Shown piece after piece: positions 18,242 through 23,006 of a stretch of DNA of 23,006 nucleotides (positions within the stretch are counted from its first letter, which is position 1; each line of letters begins with the position of its first letter). The DNA lies in the IMG/VR virus record IMGVR_UViG_3300032073_000270, positions 1 to 23,006 of that record; one strand, written 5' to 3'. The stretch comes from a virus. The translations under genes were made by a program, and so were the position numbers. The notes beneath the pieces were generated by a model, which was given only the letters and a program-made list of their open reading frames with translations, had not been told where the DNA came from and searched no databases.

Positions 18242-18271
18242 AACTATAGCACTCACTATAGTTTCACACAC
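18242..18271 (-). promoter_or_regulatory. Putative phage promoter for the capsid gene, inside an inverted repeat
   Basis: In the 110-base gap before the capsid gene, the coding strand reads GTGTGTGAAACTATAG, ending at base 18256. Eleven of twelve bases of GTGAAACTATAG agree with the SP6 promoter core GTGACACTATAG, and the putative +1 lies about 52 bases before the capsid ATG, the place of the T7 phi10 promoter. The site is part of an 8-bp perfect inverted repeat (AACTATAG at 18242-18249 and CTATAGTT at 18256-18263, six-base spacer). The opposite strand contains ACTCACTATAG (18251-18261), identical to bases -10 to +1 of the T7 promoter. Which strand is used is not known; orientation toward the capsid gene is an inference. 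Confidence 0.6.
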
Positions 18272-18300
18272 ACAACCCTTCGATTGCGCTCCCTAGTTGT

Positions 18301-18313
18301 CTGACCTAGTCAG
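18301..18313. repeat. Small hairpin CTGAC-CTA-GTCAG
   Basis: A five-base inverted repeat with a three-base loop directly after the lipoprotein stop codon and before the capsid promoter region. It has no U-run, so it is not an intrinsic terminator. It could be an RNA-processing or stability hairpin, or chance. Confidence 0.3.
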
Positions 18314-18314
18314 G

Positions 18315-18578
18315 CTATTCAGCGTCCCCTTCGGGTAAATCTAGCGGCCCCATTAACCATCCTTCAGGCAGAGTGACTTTGTTTTTAGAAAGTTCCCACT
18401 CAGTACCAGTCCAGTAGTAAACACGACCTGTGACATCTGGCCCTGTACGAACCAAGATATCACTCGGCTGAATGAAGACGACTTTTTTCCCACTTGTCAA
18501 GCATCCGGTTAGCCCAAGCGTCCCGCAACTTACGAGGAACAACAGGAGCCACCGAAGCGGTGACAGGTTTAGCAGCAT
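18315..18578 (-). CDS. Small outer-membrane lipoprotein, possible lysis-related protein
   Basis: An 87-residue protein with a typical lipoprotein signal: a hydrophobic core (RWLLLFLVSCGTLGL) followed by LTGC, giving a lipidated Cys at residue 26. The mature part (about 62 residues) contains VVFIQPSDILVRTGPDVTG and YYWTGTEWELSKNKVTLPEGW and ends acidic. I do not recognise a named family. Its place after a holin-like gene makes a spanin-like or other lysis role plausible, but it lacks the proline-rich look of Rz1 proteins and has no C-terminal membrane segment as in single-chain spanins, and no Rz partner is visible. A frame can also start three bases upstream at GTG, but I prefer the ATG at 18578-18576, which overlaps the holin stop by one base (TGATG). 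Confidence 0.7.
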   Translation of the reverse strand: MLLNLSPLRWLLLFLVSCGTLGLTGCLTSGKKVVFIQPSDILVRTGPDVTGRVYYWTGTEWELSKNKVTLPEGWLMGPLDLPEGDAE

Positions 18579-18850
18579 CACTCAGTAGAAGTTTCAGTAT
18601 TTCCTTCAGGATTACTATTAGTATCTCCATTTAGTTTTACTTGTGCGTCTATCGCATGTTTTTTAAGTGTCAGTCTAGAGCCTGTATAGCCTAAAGCCAC
18701 TAGCGTAGCGGTGATTAACCCTACAACTCTGGCCCCTAATTCACTCTCGTCGATCAGTCCTGATGCAGTCAAAGCACCTACAGCTACCGCTGCAATGCTC
18801 ATCCAGAACTCTGTACTTTTGTATCCTGCTTTTTTCTCTATCGTGTTCAT
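18578..18850 (-). CDS. Holin-like small membrane protein
   Basis: A 90-residue protein with two likely membrane helices, about residues 15-33 (FWMSIAAVAVGALTASGLI) and 38-58 (VVGLITATLVALGYTGSRL), and a polar, acidic C-terminal tail. The order 'KSTEFW, helix, short loop, helix, ALGYxxSRxxxK' resembles small phage membrane proteins often annotated as holins. A holin would open the inner membrane at the end of infection and release the lysozyme encoded on the other side of the capsid gene. The holin role is inferred from topology and company. It has a good Shine-Dalgarno (AGGAAA) about six bases upstream, and its start overlaps the scaffold stop by four bases (ATGA). Confidence 0.68.
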   Translation of the reverse strand: MNTIEKKAGYKSTEFWMSIAAVAVGALTASGLIDESELGARVVGLITATLVALGYTGSRLTLKKHAIDAQVKLNGDTNSNPEGNTETSTE

Positions 18851-19569
18851 GAAAGGTTTCCTGATTTTGCTAGTTTTCTCTCAACCATAGCGTGGAACTT
18901 AGTATCTCCAGCTTTATATAAAGGATTCTTCATGTCTTGCATCAATTCATAGTTAGAGCCATACCCACCTTCGACTGCTCTTGATGTACCTTGAACTAAA
19001 TCAGGCGACGTAGAGCCTCCAGATTGAGCGTACTGTGCATACAGCCCTTTGATTGCTAACTTAGCTACTCCTAAATCTCCATTAACTGCTTGATTATAAG
19101 CATCTAGATCGGCTTGGTCTAAGTTTTCAGAGGCCCAACCTACCATGTTCTTGTAGGTTTCTTCACCTCCAGCTAAGGAATACATGTCATTTAACTGTTG
19201 ATTCCTAGCTAACTCTCTACCTTCGATGAAACTGTCTACTAAATCTTTAGAGATTCCTTTCTTTTCTAGAGCTTTATAAGTCTCTTCACCCAGACCACCT
19301 TCGGTATCATACTCAGTTTGGTACTGATCGAAATCTTCTTCTGTAAGTAGCCCTTTTTCTTCTGCATTCCTTGTTGAGAATTTTTTTTCAAGTTCTCCGT
19401 AGGCTTTTGCGAGGTCTTGAGGGTCAGAGAATTTTGGAGGAAGCCAATCAGGTCGCTCCGCTCCTTGTTCCTCTTGATTGTTTTCAGGCTCCGTGGCTTC
19501 TTCTGCCGTAGTTTCCAATTGTGGGTCATCGGCAGGTGTTTCGTCTGCTCCTATAGTTACTCTCTCCAT
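18847..19569 (-). CDS. Capsid assembly scaffolding protein (gp9-like)
   Basis: Internal scaffold that directs the capsid protein into the prohead and leaves before DNA packaging. At 240 residues it is shorter than T7 gp9 (307). The N-terminal 38 residues are strongly acidic, followed by the typical RPDWLPPKFSDPQDLAKAYG (about 39-58), then ELEKKF. The C-terminal MQDMKNPLYKAGDTKFHAMV (about 213-232) followed by a basic RKLAKS is the usual capsid-contact end. It sits between portal and capsid gene as in T7, but two small membrane-associated genes intervene before the capsid. The sequence before its ATG is a poly-A-like tract (AAAAAGAAAAAATAAT) without a good Shine-Dalgarno, and the stop of the microprotein gene is two bases upstream, so coupled translation is likely. 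Confidence 0.92.
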   Translation of the reverse strand: MERVTIGADETPADDPQLETTAEEATEPENNQEEQGAERPDWLPPKFSDPQDLAKAYGELEKKFSTRNAEEKGLLTEEDFDQYQTEYDTEGGLGEETYKALEKKGISKDLVDSFIEGRELARNQQLNDMYSLAGGEETYKNMVGWASENLDQADLDAYNQAVNGDLGVAKLAIKGLYAQYAQSGGSTSPDLVQGTSRAVEGGYGSNYELMQDMKNPLYKAGDTKFHAMVERKLAKSGNLS

Positions 19570-19571
19570 TA

Positions 19572-19643
19572 TTATTTTTTCTTTTTATTTTTTTTACAAT
19601 CACCTTTACAGCAATCTTCAAAACAATCTTTATTAGTACACAT
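19572..19643 (-). CDS. Cysteine-rich 23-residue microprotein between portal and scaffold
   Basis: The 73-base space between the portal stop and the scaffold start holds a complete reading frame of 23 codons. It begins MCTNKDCFEDCCKGDCKK and ends in a run of Lys with one Asn. Five of the first 16 residues are Cys, in the pattern C-x4-C-x3-CC-x3-C, followed by a highly basic tail. The start codon overlaps the portal stop by one base (TAATG) and has the clearest Shine-Dalgarno I see in the window: AGGAG, four bases before the ATG. The stop is two bases before the scaffold ATG. The overlap at both ends and the strong ribosome binding site argue for a real gene. I know no family for it. The Cys cluster could bind a metal or iron-sulphur group, or form disulphides; this is inference. 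Confidence 0.66.
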   Translation of the reverse strand: MCTNKDCFEDCCKGDCKKNKKKK

Positions 19644-21232
19644 TATTCTCCTGCTTGTTGTGCGGCTGCAGCCATCTGTTGTAACTGCTCTGGATTTTCT
19701 TGAGCCATTTGCCCTGCTATGTTTGCTACATTAGGGGCGACTTGCTGAGCCATTGCTTGTTGAGCCATCTGTTGTTGTTGTTCTTGTATTTCTTCTTCAG
19801 TTCTGACTAGACCCTCAACATCAATACCCAGCGAAGTAGCTCGGCGCTTCAGGTAATCACTCATGTTTACATATGTAGCAAACTCTTCACCTAGAAGTTG
19901 GCTGGCTCCTGATACAAAGCTATCTAATTTATTTAGATCATGTCCTCTACCAAGGGCTTCCAAGCCGGTAACGATGGTTGGCTTGACGATCTTTTTAGGT
20001 AACTTAGGGAGTCGGCCTGCCTTTTCCATTCTGTCCATCAGTCTATTGACTAAAGGCATCTGGAATTCCTGAGACAAGATAGAGTAGACGCCACCTAAGA
20101 CATCCTCTAATTCTTGTGCCATAAATCTAATCTCTTCTGCAGTAACACGTTCACCTTGTCTTTGAATAGATGTATTCATTAAGAAGGCGAAGCCTAGACG
20201 CTCCTTGATTTGTGCTATAGTTTCTTGAGCCACCCTGAAGTCGGCAAATTTTTCCATCTGCAGACAAGTGACATCTTGTGCATTGCCCTGAACGATAGCA
20301 CCGTTAGGAGAATTAGCCAGAATGCGTGGGCGTGTGGTTCCATTTGGATTTACTAAAAATAATACTTTAGCTGCAGCGGCTGACCCTTGGACAATAGCCT
20401 GAGTCAATCCTTCGAGAGACTGAAGATCACCTATGTACTCTTCAATAAACCCTCGTCCATAATCTTCATTCTCGATACGAGTATAACGCAGAGGCATCCA
20501 AGGGTTACGATCCATTGGATAAGTACCCTCAGCTTCTGGTATGTTTAAGTCTGCAACCTCTTGTCTTACGTGCCACTTATCGTTTGATCTATAAATCCCT
20601 GTGTAAACATCTACGGATTTCTGACCATGCTCATGACTAACCTGAGTGTCGCCCTCCTGCTCCAACATTTCTCTTATTGAAATAGGCAGAACATTAGGGT
20701 CAACAGATTCTTTTACTATAATAGATTGAACGTTACCCATAGGGTCACGCTTACATGTATACCTATCTAAGTTAAAGACACGAAGACCGCCTTTGTCTGG
20801 TACATATAGTAGTACATTTCCTGCTACCACTAGTTGCTTCAAGGCTTCAAAGACTCCAACTCGAATAGCTGAGGTCTCTACCTCACTCTGGACAGCCCTC
20901 TCCATTTCTGCGAGAGCTTTCTCTAATTCAGTTTGTAATCCTTCTTCAGCTTCGCCTCCACTCTCCTTCTCAAATTCATACTTGTCTATAATCAGACGGA
21001 AGAATGGAGAGTTAGGTGGAAGTAAGGCTAATAAAAGTTTAGATGAGAGATTGTTTACCCCTCTGGCTCCTATACCTTGATGCGGTGTCGAGTACTCAGT
21101 ACTTGAGGTATTGCTATCTGGAGGTACAAGATAAGGAATAGTAAGAGCAGCAGCATCCCTAGCCCTACGGAGAAAAGGATCACGACGCTGTTCGCAAGCG
21201 GCGTAGTACGACTTGAGTGTGCCAATGTCCAT
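19643..21232 (-). CDS. Portal / head-tail connector protein (gp8-like)
   Basis: Dodecameric ring at the head vertex through which DNA is packaged and ejected, and the platform for the tail. The 529 residues match T7 gp8 (536). Diagnostic segments are ARDAAALTIPYLVPPDS (about 24-40), STEYSTPHQGIGARGVNNLS (44-63) with SKLLLALLPPNSPFFRL (64-80), and EEYIGDLQSLEGLTQAIVQG in the middle. The last 50 residues are very rich in Gln, Ala and Met (about 479-529), as in many marine T7-like portals. It follows the gp7.3-like gene by two bases, and its stop overlaps the start of the microprotein gene. Confidence 0.96.
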   Translation of the reverse strand: MDIGTLKSYYAACEQRRDPFLRRARDAAALTIPYLVPPDSNTSSTEYSTPHQGIGARGVNNLSSKLLLALLPPNSPFFRLIIDKYEFEKESGGEAEEGLQTELEKALAEMERAVQSEVETSAIRVGVFEALKQLVVAGNVLLYVPDKGGLRVFNLDRYTCKRDPMGNVQSIIVKESVDPNVLPISIREMLEQEGDTQVSHEHGQKSVDVYTGIYRSNDKWHVRQEVADLNIPEAEGTYPMDRNPWMPLRYTRIENEDYGRGFIEEYIGDLQSLEGLTQAIVQGSAAAAKVLFLVNPNGTTRPRILANSPNGAIVQGNAQDVTCLQMEKFADFRVAQETIAQIKERLGFAFLMNTSIQRQGERVTAEEIRFMAQELEDVLGGVYSILSQEFQMPLVNRLMDRMEKAGRLPKLPKKIVKPTIVTGLEALGRGHDLNKLDSFVSGASQLLGEEFATYVNMSDYLKRRATSLGIDVEGLVRTEEEIQEQQQQMAQQAMAQQVAPNVANIAGQMAQENPEQLQQMAAAAQQAGE

Positions 21233-21234
21233 GT

Positions 21235-21453
21235 CTAATTGTATATACCGCCTCGTCCACCACCAGAGTTGACTCCAGTTGGGGCTGCGGCACGATTGAT
21301 TACTAAGTCTTTACGACCAGACCCTCTTTTTCTGTTCTTCTTCTTAGGGTCTGCACCTTTCTCTACCTTGGGAGCTACGTCCATTAGTTTAGGTTGAATA
21401 GGAGCAGCCGGTGGAGCCATCTGTTTTATTTTAGGTTTTCTAGCTAGACACAT
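21235..21453 (-). CDS. gp7.3-like tail / adsorption protein
   Basis: A 72-residue, Lys/Pro/Ala-rich basic protein immediately upstream of the portal gene, where T7 has gene 7.3 (99 residues, a virion protein needed for adsorption and tail assembly). The C-terminal part GSGRKDLVINR followed by NSGGGRGGIYN closely resembles the T7 gp7.3 end, which has a 'GRK...GKKSL.V.R.SGGGINI' pattern. The N-terminus MCLARKPKIKQMAPPAAP is of the MC-x-x-Pro-rich kind seen in many small phage virion proteins. The start is supported by GAGGAA about nine bases upstream. It overlaps the end of the preceding 68-residue gene by 14 bases. Confidence 0.7.
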   Translation of the reverse strand: MCLARKPKIKQMAPPAAPIQPKLMDVAPKVEKGADPKKKNRKRGSGRKDLVINRAAAPTGVNSGGGRGGIYN

Positions 21454-21646
21454 TTTTTAGTTCCTCGTTCACACTTTCAAGTGCTTTGACTACAGATACT
21501 TGGCCCTGTCTAAACCTTATTTCATCTAAGGTTGAATCCTTATCTGGCATTTTATCAGGGAACACGTTCCGTAACCAGATGATAAGGTCTTCAGTCACCG
21601 TAGGCAACTTCTCGTTAGCATAATTTAAAGGAAGGTCAAGCGGCAT
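21440..21646 (-). CDS. Hypothetical 68-residue protein
   Basis: A small acidic, soluble protein between the dNMP kinase and the gp7.3-like gene. It has the look LPTVTEDLIIWLRNVFPDK (about 14-32), then LDEIRFRQGQVSVVKAL (about 40-56) and a polar end. Similar short proteins with the 'L-P-x-h-x-x-x-hhxxLxxxFP' and 'R-x-GQxxVVxxL' pattern occur just before the portal region in many marine podoviruses, as I recall, without known function. The start overlaps the kinase stop by 11 bases, which supports co-translation. No membrane segment or catalytic motif is visible. Confidence 0.72.
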   Translation of the reverse strand: MPLDLPLNYANEKLPTVTEDLIIWLRNVFPDKMPDKDSTLDEIRFRQGQVSVVKALESVNEELKNVSS

Positions 21647-22193
21647 TTTCTGTCATTTTTAAAGTGGATAGCATATTTGCTACAGATTTGTGCAATTCTT
21701 TCTCAGTTCCATCATTATTTAATACGTAATCAACTGAATGATAATCCTCCATTTCAGTCTCGGTAGGATGTCGGTCATGGTCTACAGCTTCTTGTATATT
21801 CTGGTACGTCATGTTGCGCCTCTCGATTTTAATCAACCTTCCTCCTTTATTCTTGATGAAGTCAGCTTCATTAGGGAAACGAACATCTGTTATGAAGATA
21901 TTCTTATAGTTCCCTGCAGCTTTATCTAAGGCTGAATCCATCTGTTCGATCCAGTAGTCGGAGCCGCAAAATTTTCTGCGAAAATCTGTACCCCATACTT
22001 GAAGAAGCGTACGAAAATCTTGTTTGTGTTCTTCTATGAAGTCTACTCGGAAGCCTGTAATCTCACTGACTTCTAACTTCAGAGGGTCAGCAAATGCTAT
22101 GCGCCCTACTGGAGCTTCTAATAGTTCTGAAGCTATTTGATATACGGTATCTTTCCCTGATTGTTTCTTTCCTGCTAGGCCTATTATGTTCAT
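21636..22193 (-). CDS. Deoxynucleoside monophosphate kinase
   Basis: Phosphorylates dNMPs to dNDPs with ATP, feeding dNTP synthesis for phage DNA; relatives are T4 gp1 and the T5 dNMP kinase. Numbered from the chosen start, the Walker A loop GKKQSGKD is at 8-15, and DVRFPNE at about 103-109 is the other conserved segment of the family, followed by the positive KNKGGRLIKIERR. A start 12 bases further upstream (22205) is possible, adding MDSD, but the ATG at 22193 overlaps the exonuclease stop as ATGA and gives the usual family N-terminus MNIIGLAGKKQSGKDT, so I prefer it. At 185 residues it is shorter than the T4 enzyme (241). Beside the exonuclease, it fits a host-DNA salvage route. T7 itself has no such gene. 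Confidence 0.88.
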   Translation of the reverse strand: MNIIGLAGKKQSGKDTVYQIASELLEAPVGRIAFADPLKLEVSEITGFRVDFIEEHKQDFRTLLQVWGTDFRRKFCGSDYWIEQMDSALDKAAGNYKNIFITDVRFPNEADFIKNKGGRLIKIERRNMTYQNIQEAVDHDRHPTETEMEDYHSVDYVLNNDGTEKELHKSVANMLSTLKMTENAA

Positions 22194-22933
22194 GTCGGAG
22201 TCCATTGTTTTATTTTTCTGGTTCTTAAACTGTAGTTCTCTACTCTTAGTATCCTAGCAAGTCGCGCTTGTTGAAGTGCATCTGCTTCAGATAAATTATT
22301 TGCTTCATAGCATTTTACTACAGCTTCCCATGTAGGTGTCTTCTGTAGTATTCGGTCTGCTCTAGTGGGGCCAACTGTTGGACAGCCTGCATAGCCGTCG
22401 GTGGAATCTCCTACTAGTGTTTGTGTTAGATGATTATAGTCAGCGGCTTCCTTAGAAATCTTTTGAACTCCTAACTCTACAGTATTCCAGTTCCATAGAT
22501 AGCAGGGGATGGTCTTCATGTCTTTATCAATAGACACAATGATCTTCTTGTCGCCTGCATAATACATAGGGTCAGTAGCCCACACCCCTAATAAGTCATC
22601 GGCTTCTAAGTCATCATGAACCTGAGCATTCCACTTGTGGTACAGTTCTTCACGTAGACAAGGAAGTCCTATAGGTTTCCTCGTTTTCTTACGGCTGTTC
22701 TTGTAGGTGTTATCTACTTGATGACGGAAGTTAGTTTTAGATGAGAGAGCAACCTCAATTTTATCTGCCTTCAATGCTGCAGCGATTCGCTCAATCTCTA
22801 AGTTCATTATATGTTTAGCTTTACGGGTATCAGTGTGGAGTGTCCACATATCATCACCCCAGTCAGTAGCTACTTCGGAGCCGCTTGCATGTTTGTATGC
22901 AATGATGTCCCCATCTATAAGTAAGACGTTCAT
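22190..22933 (-). CDS. 5'-3' exonuclease (T7 gp6-like, FLAP/H3TH family)
   Basis: Degrades DNA from 5' ends; in T7 gp6 destroys host DNA and removes RNA primers. The 247-residue protein shows the family's metal ligands in order: LIDGDI (D7, D9), YKNSRKK (77-83), DDLEADDLLG (107-116), SIDKDMKT (134-141) and the helix-three-turn-helix motif with its last Asp pair in GDSTDGYAGCPTVGPTRA (175-192). It is a little shorter than T7 gp6 (300). The start overlaps the stop of an upstream gene by four bases (ATGA), without a clear Shine-Dalgarno, so it is probably translated by coupling. Confidence 0.93.
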   Translation of the reverse strand: MNVLLIDGDIIAYKHASGSEVATDWGDDMWTLHTDTRKAKHIMNLEIERIAAALKADKIEVALSSKTNFRHQVDNTYKNSRKKTRKPIGLPCLREELYHKWNAQVHDDLEADDLLGVWATDPMYYAGDKKIIVSIDKDMKTIPCYLWNWNTVELGVQKISKEAADYNHLTQTLVGDSTDGYAGCPTVGPTRADRILQKTPTWEAVVKCYEANNLSEADALQQARLARILRVENYSLRTRKIKQWTPT

Positions 22934-23006
22934 TTAGTAAAATGTTTATGGAACCATTCAAAGACTTGAGGGTTATCACCCCAAACTGTAGACAGTCCTG
23001 TTTCTA
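22930..23006 (-). CDS. C-terminal end of an unidentified gene (partial)
   Basis: The last 25 codons of a gene that enters from beyond the right edge. The visible end reads GLSTVWGDNPQVFEWFHKHF then TK and stop TGA at 22932-22930, overlapping the exonuclease ATG by four bases. It is the only frame with no stop in this edge segment that also ends in a coupled ATGA junction, which is why I chose it. In T7-like genomes the gene before the exonuclease belongs to the DNA replication block, but too little is visible to name this one. Confidence 0.6.
   Translation of the reverse strand, partial: ETGLSTVWGDNPQVFEWFHKHFTK

Noticed and set aside
18301-18313. Hairpin after the lipoprotein gene as a terminator.
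   Set aside because: The stem has only five pairs and no U-run follows, so it is unlikely to terminate transcription.
18315-18578. Lipoprotein as a single-chain spanin.
   Set aside because: It has a lipobox but no C-terminal membrane helix, which such spanins need.
19266-19529. An 87-codon minus-strand frame inside the scaffold gene.
   Set aside because: It is an alternative frame of the acidic scaffold sequence, Lys-rich by frame effect, with no recognisable motif.
1-23006. CRISPR arrays, tRNA genes, insertion sequences or integration genes.
   Set aside because: No repeated spacer arrays, cloverleaf-like gaps, transposase or integrase frames were seen; the gaps between genes are too short to hold them.

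Overview
This window looks like the structural half of a T7-like short-tailed phage (podovirus of the Autographiviridae type or a marine relative). Every gene I can support lies on the minus strand, so transcription and gene order run from high to low coordinates. Read that way, the order follows T7 closely: 5'-3' exonuclease (gp6-like), gp7.3-like tail protein, portal (gp8), scaffold (gp9), major capsid (gp10), terminator, tail tubular A (gp11) and B (gp12), gp13-, gp14-, gp15- and gp16-like internal virion proteins, then tail fibre proteins (gp17 region). The sequence is moderately AT-rich and densely packed, with start/stop overlaps at most junctions. I see no tRNA, integrase, repressor or RNA polymerase gene here. 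The host cannot be named from this window. The oversized internal virion proteins and the dNMP kinase resemble marine T7-like phages, but that is an impression and not proof.

Region by region, in transcription order: (1) 23006-21636, end of the DNA metabolism block: the last codons of an unidentified gene, an exonuclease and a deoxynucleoside monophosphate kinase, which together would break down host DNA and recycle its nucleotides. (2) 21646-18847, head assembly: a 68-residue hypothetical protein, gp7.3-like protein, portal, an unlisted 23-residue cysteine-rich microprotein, and scaffold. (3) 18850-16283, capsid and lysis: a holin-like membrane protein, a small lipoprotein, a promoter-like palindrome, the major capsid gene, a strong intrinsic terminator and a T4-type lysozyme. 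(4) 16277-10945, the tail tube: tail tubular proteins A and B, both enlarged. (5) 10988-862, ejection proteins: gp13-, 14-, 15- and 16-like. (6) 857-1, tail fibres: a short T7-gp17-like anchor protein followed by the start of a separate fibre or receptor-binding protein that runs off the window.

The most unusual points are the cysteine-rich microprotein between portal and scaffold; candidate lysis genes placed around the capsid gene instead of after the fibre genes; the capsid promoter region, an inverted repeat whose antisense strand carries the T7 promoter core ACTCACTATAG while its sense strand carries an SP6-like core; a lysozyme start codon three bases after the terminator U-run; and a split tail fibre. 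No stretch of more than 300 bases lacks a gene; the longest gap is about 110 bases (18205-18314).
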